From: Bacteroidota bacterium | GTDB taxonomy: Bacteria > Bacteroidota > Ignavibacteria > Ignavibacteriales > Ignavibacteriaceae | Assembly (NCBI GenBank): GCA_024278655.1 | Contig: JAJRSV010000118.1 | Location: 1-11,188, forward strand | Direction: 5' to 3' | DNA length: 11,188 nucleotides | Shown here: positions 1-6,377 of the stretch, one piece after another | How the letters are laid out: every line of letters starts with the position of its first letter | How positions within the stretch are numbered: position 1 is the first letter of the stretch | The notes under the pieces: generated by a model | What the model was told of the DNA's origin: nothing | Database searches by the model: none | What the model saw: only the letters and a program-made list of their open reading frames with translations | Program-made: the position numbers and the translations under genes

Positions 1-522
1 AAGAGATTGGGATACGATTGTATTATTACCGGTGATGCGGAGAAAATAAGAGCCGCCGGAAAAGTAATCTTCCCGGGAGTCGGTGAGGCAAGTTCGGCTA
101 TGAACTACTTAAAGAAAAATAAATTGGATACGCTAATAAAATCGTTAACGCAGCCGGTTTTGGGAATTTGTCTGGGACAGCAGTTGATGTGTAAATATTC
201 GGATGAAGGTGATACTGATTGCCTTGGAATTTTTGATGCCGTTGTTAAAAAATTCCCTCCTGAAGAATTGGTGCCGCATATAGGATGGAACAATCTGGAA
301 AACATAAAAGGAAAACTCCTTAAAGGAATAACAAACAACGATGATGTTTATTTTGTTCACAGCTACTATTCGGAAGTATGCAAAGACACTACAGCGGTTT
401 GCAACTACATTGTTCCGTTTAGTGCGGCTATGCAAAAGGATAATTTTTACGCAACGCAATTTCATCCCGAAAAATCGGCTGAGGTTGGAGAGAAAATTTT
501 AAAAAACTTTTTAGAGCTATGA
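1..522 (+). CDS. hisH: Imidazole glycerol phosphate synthase glutaminase subunit HisH (5' partial)
   Basis: This is the glutamine amidotransferase subunit of IGP synthase. It hydrolyses glutamine and channels ammonia to HisF, the partner cyclase encoded two genes downstream. The frame is open from base 1 and ends at TGA 520-522. The family is usually about 200 residues, so the first 20 or so (start and first beta strand) lie outside the window; the TTG at base 7 is an internal Leu codon. Class I glutaminase landmarks are visible: PGVGEA early on, the nucleophile motif GICLGQQ (Cys codon 169-171), and the QFHPEKS motif carrying the catalytic His (463-465) and Glu (469-471). VPHIGWN and YFVHSYY are also typical of HisH. 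The catalytic triad is intact, so the gene looks functional. It lies 83 bases upstream of hisA in the same direction. Confidence 0.96.
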   Translation, partial: KRLGYDCIITGDAEKIRAAGKVIFPGVGEASSAMNYLKKNKLDTLIKSLTQPVLGICLGQQLMCKYSDEGDTDCLGIFDAVVKKFPPEELVPHIGWNNLENIKGKLLKGITNNDDVYFVHSYYSEVCKDTTAVCNYIVPFSAAMQKDNFYATQFHPEKSAEVGEKILKNFLEL

Positions 523-605
523 AACGAGCATGCAAAATCTTTTACACACAAGTAGATGATTATAATGCGAGTTCCATCTGACCAAAAAAGAGAAATTATA
601 AACAG

Positions 606-1319
606 ATGAAGATAATACCGGCAATAGACATAATCGACGGGAAATGTGTGCGTCTTACCAAAGGCGATTATTCCACACAAAAAAATTACAACGAAAATCC
701 GTTGGAAGTTGCAAAAGAGTTTGAAGCAAACGGCATTAAGTATTTGCATTTGGTTGATCTGGACGGAGCAAAATCGAAACGGATAATCAATCATAAAGTT
801 TTAAATGATATCTCAACAAAGACATCTTTAAAGATTGATTTCGGCGGAGGATTAAAAAGCAATGAGGATTTGAAAATCGCCTTCGAAAACGGAGCATCAC
901 AAATTACGGGAGGAAGTATTGCAATTAATAATCCCGCATTGTTTTTAGAATGGTTGGATGAATACGGCAATGATAAAATAATTTTAGGCGCCGATTGTTA
1001 TAACCGTAAAATCGCAACACAAGGATGGCAGAAAAGTTCGGATGTTGATGTAATTGATTTTATTAAAGATTACGAAAGTAAAAACATCAGGTATGTTATA
1101 TGCACGGACATTTCAAAAGACGGAATGTTACGAGGACCTTCAACCGAACTGTATGCCGAAATATTGGAACAAACCAACGTGAAGCTTATTGCAAGCGGCG
1201 GTGTTTCTTCCGTTAAAGATTTGGAAACTTTAAAAGAGATCGGATGTGAAGGAGCAATTGTGGGTAAAGCAATTTACGAAGGAAAAATAAAATTGAATGA
1301 ATTGAGTAAGTTATGTTGA
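606..1319 (+). CDS. hisA: ProFAR isomerase HisA
   Basis: This is the 1-(5-phosphoribosyl)-5-[(5-phosphoribosylamino)methylideneamino]imidazole-4-carboxamide isomerase of histidine synthesis. It performs the Amadori rearrangement that produces PRFAR, the substrate of HisH/HisF. The protein has 237 residues, normal for this half-barrel-duplicated TIM barrel. The opening MKIIPAIDIIDGKCVRL carries catalytic Asp8. The second catalytic Asp is probably Asp130 in the GAD strand. The phosphate-binding loops are FGGG (79-82) and ASGGV (196-200), and the TDISKDG loop is at 168-173. The ATG at 606 begins the conserved N-terminus exactly; no clear Shine-Dalgarno precedes it. The 3' end overlaps the hisF start by 7 bases, which implies translational coupling. 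Confidence 0.97.
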   Translation: MKIIPAIDIIDGKCVRLTKGDYSTQKNYNENPLEVAKEFEANGIKYLHLVDLDGAKSKRIINHKVLNDISTKTSLKIDFGGGLKSNEDLKIAFENGASQITGGSIAINNPALFLEWLDEYGNDKIILGADCYNRKIATQGWQKSSDVDVIDFIKDYESKNIRYVICTDISKDGMLRGPSTELYAEILEQTNVKLIASGGVSSVKDLETLKEIGCEGAIVGKAIYEGKIKLNELSKLC

Positions 1320-2065
1320 AAAAAAGAATTATCCCCTGTCTGGATATTAAAGACGGTCGCACTGTAAAAGGTGTGAACTTCGTAGATATCCGCGATGCGG
1401 GCGACCCGGTAGAGTTGGCTAAAAAATATGTGCGGGAAGGAGCCGACGAGCTTGTGTTTTTGGATATCACCGCTACCGAAGAGAAAAGAAAAACACTTTC
1501 GGAACTTGTGGAAAAGATTGCTAAAGAAATAAACATTCCTTTTACTGTCGGCGGAGGAATTAATTCTCCCGAAGATGTGTCTGCAATTATAAAAGCGGGA
1601 GCCGATAAAGTAAGTATTAATTCTTCCGCTGTTAAACGTCCCGGACTTATTACAGAAATAGCGGAACAATACGGCAGCCAATGTGTTGTGGTTGCAATCG
1701 ATACAAAGTTTGAAAACGGTGAGTGGATGGTGTACGTAAGCGGGGGAAAAATTCCAACGGCACTGAAAACTCTTGAATGGGCAAAGCAGGTTGAAAATTC
1801 GGGTGCGGGCGAAATACTGCTCACATCAATGAACAACGACGGTACGAAAAACGGATTCGCCGTTGACATTACCAACGAAGTGAGTGAAGCTGTAAACATT
1901 CCTGTAATCGCTTCAGGCGGTGCGGGAACAAAAGCTCACTTCGAAGAAGTTTTTGAGAAAACAAAAGTTAGCGGAGCGTTGGCTGCCAGCATTTTTCACT
2001 TCGGAGAAATTACAATTCCGGAATTAAAAAATTATTTGAGAATTAAAAACATACAGGTAAGATGA
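1313..2065 (+). CDS. hisF: Imidazole glycerol phosphate synthase cyclase subunit HisF
   Basis: This is the cyclase subunit of IGP synthase. With ammonia delivered by HisH it converts PRFAR to imidazole glycerol phosphate and AICAR, linking histidine and purine synthesis. The protein has 250 residues, typical for HisF. It begins MLKKRIIPCLDIKDGR with catalytic Asp11. The second catalytic residue is Asp130 in the strand VVVAIDTK. Phosphate-binding loops are VGGGI (79-83) and ASGGAG near residue 200. LLTSMNNDGTKNG (169-181) is the conserved loop of the C-terminal half-barrel. The ATG at 1313 overlaps the hisA stop by 7 bases, and the TGA overlaps the hisIE ATG, so hisA-hisF-hisIE are probably translated in a coupled way. 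Confidence 0.98.
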   Translation: MLKKRIIPCLDIKDGRTVKGVNFVDIRDAGDPVELAKKYVREGADELVFLDITATEEKRKTLSELVEKIAKEINIPFTVGGGINSPEDVSAIIKAGADKVSINSSAVKRPGLITEIAEQYGSQCVVVAIDTKFENGEWMVYVSGGKIPTALKTLEWAKQVENSGAGEILLTSMNNDGTKNGFAVDITNEVSEAVNIPVIASGGAGTKAHFEEVFEKTKVSGALAASIFHFGEITIPELKNYLRIKNIQVR

Positions 2066-2661
2066 ATATTAAATTTAATAAAACAACCGGCTTGGTGCCT
2101 GCAATTATCCAGGACTTCAGAACCCTCCGGGTGCTGATGCTCGGTTACATGAATGAAGAAGCTTTTTCGAAAACACAGAAAGAAGGCAGGGTTACTTTTT
2201 TCAGCCGCAGCAAAAACAGGTTGTGGACCAAAGGAGAAACCTCCGGTAATTTTTTGGTAGTAAAAGATATTATAACGGACTGTGATGACGATACAATTCT
2301 TATAAAAGCCGAGCCGCAGGGACCGACATGCCACACCGGTTCAACGTCTTGTTTCAAAGAGGAAACATCGAAAGGATTTTTATATCAATTAGAACAAACC
2401 GTTGCACAGCGAATTGATGATGATGATAAAGATTCTTATACAAACAAACTCTTTAAAAGCGGAATAAATAAAGTAGCACAAAAAGTGGGCGAAGAAGCGG
2501 TTGAGTTGGTAATCGAAGCAAAAGACAGCAACGATGAGCTCTTTAAAAACGAAGCAGCCGATTTACTTTATCACTTTTTAATACTGCTTAAAACCAAAAA
2601 GGTGAAACTTGAAGATGTGGAAGAAGTTTTATTCCGGCGATCGGAGAAATCCGGCAGATAA
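2062..2661 (+). CDS. hisIE: Bifunctional phosphoribosyl-AMP cyclohydrolase / phosphoribosyl-ATP pyrophosphatase HisIE
   Basis: This fusion enzyme performs the second and third steps of histidine synthesis: PR-ATP to PR-AMP (HisE part) and opening of the purine ring of PR-AMP (HisI part). The 199 residues divide into HisI at about 1-105 and HisE at about 108-199. HisI shows MLGYMNEEA (26-34), FSRSKNRLWTKGETSGN (47-63), the metal-binding Asp/Cys stretch DCDDD (73-77) and Cys90 and Cys97 in the segment PTCHTGSTSCF. HisE shows KVGEEAVE (141-148) and the NEAADLLYH helix (163-171), the acidic metal-binding helices of the MazG-like fold. The start overlaps the hisF stop as ATGA. It is the last his gene seen here; no good terminator hairpin follows. 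Confidence 0.96.
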   Translation: MNIKFNKTTGLVPAIIQDFRTLRVLMLGYMNEEAFSKTQKEGRVTFFSRSKNRLWTKGETSGNFLVVKDIITDCDDDTILIKAEPQGPTCHTGSTSCFKEETSKGFLYQLEQTVAQRIDDDDKDSYTNKLFKSGINKVAQKVGEEAVELVIEAKDSNDELFKNEAADLLYHFLILLKTKKVKLEDVEEVLFRRSEKSGR

Positions 2662-3131
2662 TGTAACATTAATTCGACCGTTAAACATAATTTATCTCAA
2701 TTTTCAATTTCACCCATTCGAGTCACTTTAAACCGCCGCAAGGTGTAAAAGTTAAGAGCATATTTCTCCTTAAAAGTGAATCGGCGCTTATTATGGTTTT
2801 CATCAAAAAACTTAAAATCGCAGCTGCATTAATCCGGGTGTCAAAAACAATTGACCTTATCCGGTTTTTCCGGTTGATAACTGTTTTAACGTCCGATTTC
2901 AATACATCCGGGTATCAATATTGCGGGAATAAGGCAAAAATGTTTATTAATATTATTCCGGTATTTGCATATTTAAAAATATTTGTTATCTTATCGATAG
3001 AAATAAAACAAATAGCGGAATTAATCAACTAACTTTTAACATTGTATAAAAACTCTTCTGCCGATATTACCACGTTTAATTAGCTTTTATACCATTTCAA
3101 TATTAATAATAAAATCAGTTAAAATTACTAT
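2662..3131. other. AT-rich intergenic gap after the his operon
   Basis: This 470-base stretch holds no gene I can support. An open frame at 2793-3032 (79 codons) has no ribosome binding site, no recognisable motif and an AT-driven Ile/Leu/Lys composition, so I regard it as chance. Small symmetric sequences are visible: TAATG-taa-CATTA just after the hisIE stop, and CCGG-ttttt-CCGG near 2862-2874. Neither makes a convincing terminator. The promoter of the 3132 gene is presumably in the last 100-150 bases, but no clear consensus stands out. Confidence 0.5.
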
Positions 3132-4952
3132 ATGACAAACACACACTCATTTCATATTCCCGTAATGGGATTAGGATTTACAATCGACACTCCATTAAAG
3201 GTTTCTCAGTACGGAATCGATTCCGTAATTTCTTTAGTCGATGATTTGCTCCTCGAAAAGTTGAGGAAGATGTACTGCAGCAAATACAAAATCCCTTATA
3301 ATGAGATCACAGAAAAAACCGAAGATTACCGGGCGAAAAGGATTACATCCTACCTGAATTTAATTAACATTCTTGCCGAAAAGAAATTCGATGAATTAAA
3401 AAATGCGGTTATAGAAAAAGGCAACGAAATAAGAGACTACTTTAATATGCTTCCGGACAGCTCCGAAATAAAACAGGAGTTCAAACGTCTGACCGAAAAA
3501 TATTTACACTTGCATGAATTCGAGAGCTGGATAAAAGAGCATTTGAAAATGGGCAGCATAGATGTGAACATAATGACCAAAGTTGATAACGATAATTACC
3601 GCAACGGCAAAAAACTGCCGGTTGAGTTTAACGATGCACATGCCGCACTCAGAGGATACGCTAACAGCGATTTGAAATCTTCAATAATCCTCTCGGCTGG
3701 AATGAACCCGAGGTTGTACGGCTACATGGAAAATTTCGAGGATTTTTATCCTGATGAAAACGGAGAGATAAGAAAGAAAATTGTTCTTAAGGTAAGCGAT
3801 TACCGTTCGGCTTTTATACAGGGTAAGTTTCTTGCCAAGAAAGGACTCTGGGTTTCCGAGTACAGAATAGAATCGGGACTTAACTGCGGCGGGCACGCTT
3901 TTGCAACCGACGGATATTTAATGGGTCCGATATTAGCCGAGTTCAGGGATAACCGTGATGCACTGATTCAGTCGAATCACGAACTTCTCATACAGGGCTT
4001 ATCGAAGAAAGACCGCCCGGTTCCCAAAGAAAAGCTGCCGTTAAAAATTACCGCCCAGGGCGGCGTAGGCACTGCTGAAGAACATATGTTTTTATTAGAA
4101 CATTACAAGCTCGATTCCATCGGCTGGGGAACACCGTTTCTTCTCGTTCCCGAAGTTACTAATGTCGATGAGCATACGCGTCAACTGCTTGTACAAGCGC
4201 AGGAAAAAGATTTATACTTAAGCAGGATTTCTCCTTTGGGTGTTCCGTTCAATTCACTCAGGGGAAATACAAAAGACCTGGAAAAAATGGATTTCGTTCG
4301 TAAGGGCAGACCCGGAAGCTCGTGTCCGAAAAAGTTCCTTGTCTCGAACACCGAGTTTACCGACAAAGCTATTTGCACCGCTTCGCGCCAATACCAGAAC
4401 CTGAAAATAAAAGAGCTTAATTCGATGGATCTGACTCCGGAAGAATATAAAAAACGATTCGATAAAATTGTCGAGAAATCATGCTTGTGTATCGGTCTCG
4501 GAACAACCCCTCTTATCAATAACGATATTGAAAGAAAAGTTGAAGGCGATACCGTTTCAATTTGCCCGGGACCCAATATGGCGTACTATTCCGAAGTTAT
4601 TACACTAAAGAAAATGGTTGACCATATTTACGGCAGAACGAATATCATTAAAAGAAACGATCGTCCCAATCTTTTTGTTAAAGAGCTTAAGCTTTACATC
4701 AATTACTTAAAAGACAAAATTGATGAGATGAAAGATTCGATGACGGAAAGACAGGAAAAATACCTGTTCGGTTTTGTAAAAAATCTTCAGGACGGTATTG
4801 ACTACTACAACGGACTGTTCAATGAGTTGAAGGGCAAATTCGAAGATAAAAAAGAAGAGATTCTTTACGAATTGGATTCATGCCGAAAATCGTTACAACA
4901 GTTAACCTCTCAAATAGAAAAATTAACGATGAGTTCCGCTGTTACACAATAA
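3132..4952 (+). CDS. Uncharacterised FMN TIM-barrel protein, nitronate monooxygenase/FabK-like, with Cys-rich segment
   Basis: No established gene name is recognised. The 606-residue protein shows landmarks of the 2-nitropropane dioxygenase/enoyl reductase (NMO/FabK/PfaD) barrel group. The N-terminal IPVMGLGFTIDTPLKVS (9-25) resembles the first-strand glycine motif. GLNCGGHAFATDG (249-261) matches the GxxAGGHxG-type motif that holds the active-site His. ITAQGGVGTAEEH (306-318) followed by SIGWGTPFLL (329-338) resembles the FMN-phosphate strand-loop and the next strand. Insertions make it much longer than the usual 320-360 residues. A C-terminal segment carries five Cys (398, 415, 451, 453, 478), in SCPKKF, ICTASR, CLCIG and ICPGPN, which could bind metal or an Fe-S cluster. 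Residues about 510-600 are charged, heptad-like and probably coiled coil. The flavin assignment is family-based inference; substrate is unknown. The ATG at 3132 starts just before the first conserved strand. The gene stands alone between a 470-base gap and its own terminator. Confidence 0.72.
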   Translation: MTNTHSFHIPVMGLGFTIDTPLKVSQYGIDSVISLVDDLLLEKLRKMYCSKYKIPYNEITEKTEDYRAKRITSYLNLINILAEKKFDELKNAVIEKGNEIRDYFNMLPDSSEIKQEFKRLTEKYLHLHEFESWIKEHLKMGSIDVNIMTKVDNDNYRNGKKLPVEFNDAHAALRGYANSDLKSSIILSAGMNPRLYGYMENFEDFYPDENGEIRKKIVLKVSDYRSAFIQGKFLAKKGLWVSEYRIESGLNCGGHAFATDGYLMGPILAEFRDNRDALIQSNHELLIQGLSKKDRPVPKEKLPLKITAQGGVGTAEEHMFLLEHYKLDSIGWGTPFLLVPEVTNVDEHTRQLLVQAQEKDLYLSRISPLGVPFNSLRGNTKDLEKMDFVRKGRPGSSCPKKFLVSNTEFTDKAICTASRQYQNLKIKELNSMDLTPEEYKKRFDKIVEKSCLCIGLGTTPLINNDIERKVEGDTVSICPGPNMAYYSEVITLKKMVDHIYGRTNIIKRNDRPNLFVKELKLYINYLKDKIDEMKDSMTERQEKYLFGFVKNLQDGIDYYNGLFNELKGKFEDKKEEILYELDSCRKSLQQLTSQIEKLTMSSAVTQ

Positions 4953-4987
4953 ACGCAACCGGAAAAATTATTAAATGAATATGTTAT

Positions 4988-5016
4988 AATGCTCACTCAT
5001 CCGGGTGAGCATTTTT
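4988..5016 (+). terminator. Rho-independent terminator of the 3132-4952 gene
   Basis: A perfect 9-bp inverted repeat AATGCTCAC (4988-4996) / GTGAGCATT (5005-5013) encloses an 8-base loop and runs into five T (5012-5016). It lies 36 bases after the TAA of the upstream gene. The hairpin also covers the stop and last codons of the convergent nucleotidyltransferase gene. On the minus strand the stem is followed only by ATAACAT, so it should work mainly in the plus direction. Confidence 0.8.
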
Positions 5017-5604
5017 AATTAATGCCGTATAATCCCCGTCAGTATCCACGTCCTGGAATATCTCTTTGTAACTACACCGGTAGAATTTCTTTTTCACCAA
5101 CGGATTGTTGCTTACATCCCTTAAATTACTTTCAGCCGGTGAACCGGTTATCAAATCAAACAAACTTTTATCAATTAAAACCGGATGTCCTCTGCGTTTA
5201 TTCATTTCGGGTTGAATCCAGTTATGCTTATCATCAATCTGCTTAACTAACTCAGCGTAAAAACTTTCCGGCAATCCCGGCTGATCTACGAAATGATAAA
5301 TAATCCAATCGCTTCCGGCTGCTTTAATTAAACCGGCTTGCAGCGATGTAAACATTCCCTTCTCATAATTTTCGTTATGCACAAATTCGACGGGTGTATT
5401 ATAAGTCAACTGATTTACATTCGTTTCGATCAGCCCGGCTTTATATCCGGTAACAACAATAACCTTATCGCAAACAGAGCTTAGCTTTAATACAATATTC
5501 TGAATAAAAGTTTTACCTTTGTAGTTAAGCAAAGGTTTAAACTTACCCATACGTCCGGATAAACCGGCGGAGAGAATTAAGCCGTATATTTTATAAGTAC
5601 TCAA
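4993..5604 (-). CDS. MobA/MocA-like nucleotidyltransferase
   Basis: The 203-residue protein belongs to the NTP-transferase family that includes MocA (molybdopterin cytidylyltransferase) and MobA. The N-terminal motif LILSAGLSGRMGKFKPLL (9-26) is the glycine-rich nucleotide-binding loop followed by the conserved Lys. FVDQPGLP (105-112) corresponds to the metal-binding Asp and DQP motif. RRGHPVLI (137-144) is the signature seen in MocA-like proteins, and DVDTDGDY (185-192) is the family's usual C-terminal D-D/T-x-D-Y motif. Family knowledge suggests transfer of CMP (or GMP) to molybdopterin for a xanthine dehydrogenase-type enzyme, but no molybdoenzyme or XdhC gene is in the window. The best start is TTG at 5604: an in-frame stop lies 15 bases upstream (5620-5622) and there is no in-frame ATG or GTG between. 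The 3' end overlaps the opposing terminator. Confidence 0.85.
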   Translation of the reverse strand: MSTYKIYGLILSAGLSGRMGKFKPLLNYKGKTFIQNIVLKLSSVCDKVIVVTGYKAGLIETNVNQLTYNTPVEFVHNENYEKGMFTSLQAGLIKAAGSDWIIYHFVDQPGLPESFYAELVKQIDDKHNWIQPEMNKRRGHPVLIDKSLFDLITGSPAESNLRDVSNNPLVKKKFYRCSYKEIFQDVDTDGDYTALIKNAHPDE

Positions 5605-5732
5605 AATTTCATTATCAATTTATAATAGCGGATGTAATTTAGTAAAAGCATTTCAAAACTTTTAAAAAGCAGAATAAGATTATCGTGTGATATATTTTTA
5701 TTTATGCATATAATTATTTTGACCGGTTGAAT

Positions 5733-5740
5733 TATATTTG
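5733..5740 (+). promoter_or_regulatory. Candidate TAnnTTTG (-7) promoter element
   Basis: TATATTTG matches the Bacteroidota -7 consensus TAnnTTTG and lies 37 bases before the ATG of the heme lipoprotein gene, leaving room for a short leader. A TTG occurs upstream but only 11 bases away, not at the expected spacing of about 19-23, so the -33 half is missing. In AT-rich DNA such an octamer can occur by chance. Confidence 0.35.
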
Positions 5741-5777
5741 GTATTTTACTTAATCAATTCGAAAGCAAAAAAGACAG

Positions 5778-6287
5778 ATGAGAAATAAGACGATTAAATT
5801 CATAGTACTATCTGTTATTTTACTGATAACAGGTATTATAATCACTTCCTGCAACGAAAATAAAATCAATCAACAGAAACCGGAACAAGTAACTGAAAAT
5901 CAAAATCATCAGGGAATGATGGGTAATATGAAAATGAAGAACGATAACCGTGTTTCACTTAACCTTTCGCCACAACAGGCGCAGCATCAATTGATGAATA
6001 TGCGAAATCATGTTGTGGCAGTGCAAACAATAATTAACTATTTAGCAAATGATGAATTCGATAAAGCTTCGGAAGTTGCACATTCCAAATTAGGTTTGAC
6101 CGAAGAGATGGAAAAGATGTGCACATCATTCAGCAACCCGGATTTCGTTTCGCTGGGTTTGGCGTTTCATAAAAATGCCGATAAATTGAGTGACATATTA
6201 AAAACCAAAGATAAAAATAAATCGCTGCAGGCATTATCAACAACAATAAGCTACTGTGTTTCCTGCCACGAATCTTTCAGACAGTAA
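5778..6287 (+). CDS. c-type heme lipoprotein, cytochrome c class II-like
   Basis: The 169-residue protein begins with a lipoprotein signal: charged MRNKTIK, a hydrophobic stretch (8-21) and a lipobox ending IITSC, with Cys25 as the lipidated residue. A low-complexity linker follows (about 26-58) that is rich in Gln, Asn, His and Met, including NHQGMMGNMKMKN. Residues about 63-165 look helical and end in CVSCH (160-164), a covalent heme c attachment motif five residues before the C-terminus. A C-terminal CxxCH after a helical bundle is the arrangement of cytochrome c'/c556 (class II) proteins, so a membrane-anchored electron carrier or gas/redox sensor is likely. Met73 or Met75 could be an axial ligand; that is speculation. 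It may share a short transcription unit with the OmpA-family gene 90 bases downstream. Confidence 0.78.
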   Translation: MRNKTIKFIVLSVILLITGIIITSCNENKINQQKPEQVTENQNHQGMMGNMKMKNDNRVSLNLSPQQAQHQLMNMRNHVVAVQTIINYLANDEFDKASEVAHSKLGLTEEMEKMCTSFSNPDFVSLGLAFHKNADKLSDILKTKDKNKSLQALSTTISYCVSCHESFRQ

Positions 6288-6320
6288 ACCGGCAATTAAA
6301 AATAAGCGTAAAAAAATCGG

Positions 6321-6341
6321 CAGATAAACATCTGTTGTATT
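6321..6341 (+). terminator. Weak hairpin after the heme lipoprotein gene
   Basis: CAGAT (6321-6325) and ATCTG (6330-6334) form a 5-bp stem with a 4-base loop, followed by TTGTATT. The stem is short and the T-tract interrupted, so this is at most a weak terminator. Read-through into the next gene is likely. Confidence 0.25.
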
Positions 6342-6362
6342 TCATTATAAATTATTACAAAA

Positions 6363-6371
6363 GAAAGGTGG
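6363..6371 (+). promoter_or_regulatory. Ribosome binding site of the OmpA-family gene (decides a non-ATG start)
   Basis: GAAAGGTGG closely resembles the anti-Shine-Dalgarno complement (GAAAGGAGG). It ends 6 bases before ATC 6378 and 3 bases before ATC 6375, but 45 bases before the first in-frame ATG (6417). The spacing therefore supports initiation at the ATC codon rather than at the ATG. Confidence 0.6.
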
Positions 6372-6377
6372 TTCATC

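Noticed and set aside
7..522. TTG at base 7 as the start of hisH
   Set aside because: The frame is open to base 1 and the family needs about 20 more N-terminal residues; the codon is the internal Leu of KRLGYD.
1213..1899. 228-codon open frame antisense to hisF
   Set aside because: It is the mirror of a well-supported hisF reading frame, with Ser/Phe-rich low-complexity translation and no motif.
2793..3032. 79-codon open frame in the gap after hisIE
   Set aside because: No ribosome binding site, no motif, AT-driven composition and no clear signal or membrane pattern beyond that; most likely chance.
5022..5246. 74-codon plus-strand frame inside the nucleotidyltransferase gene
   Set aside because: It is the antisense shadow of a gene with clear family motifs.
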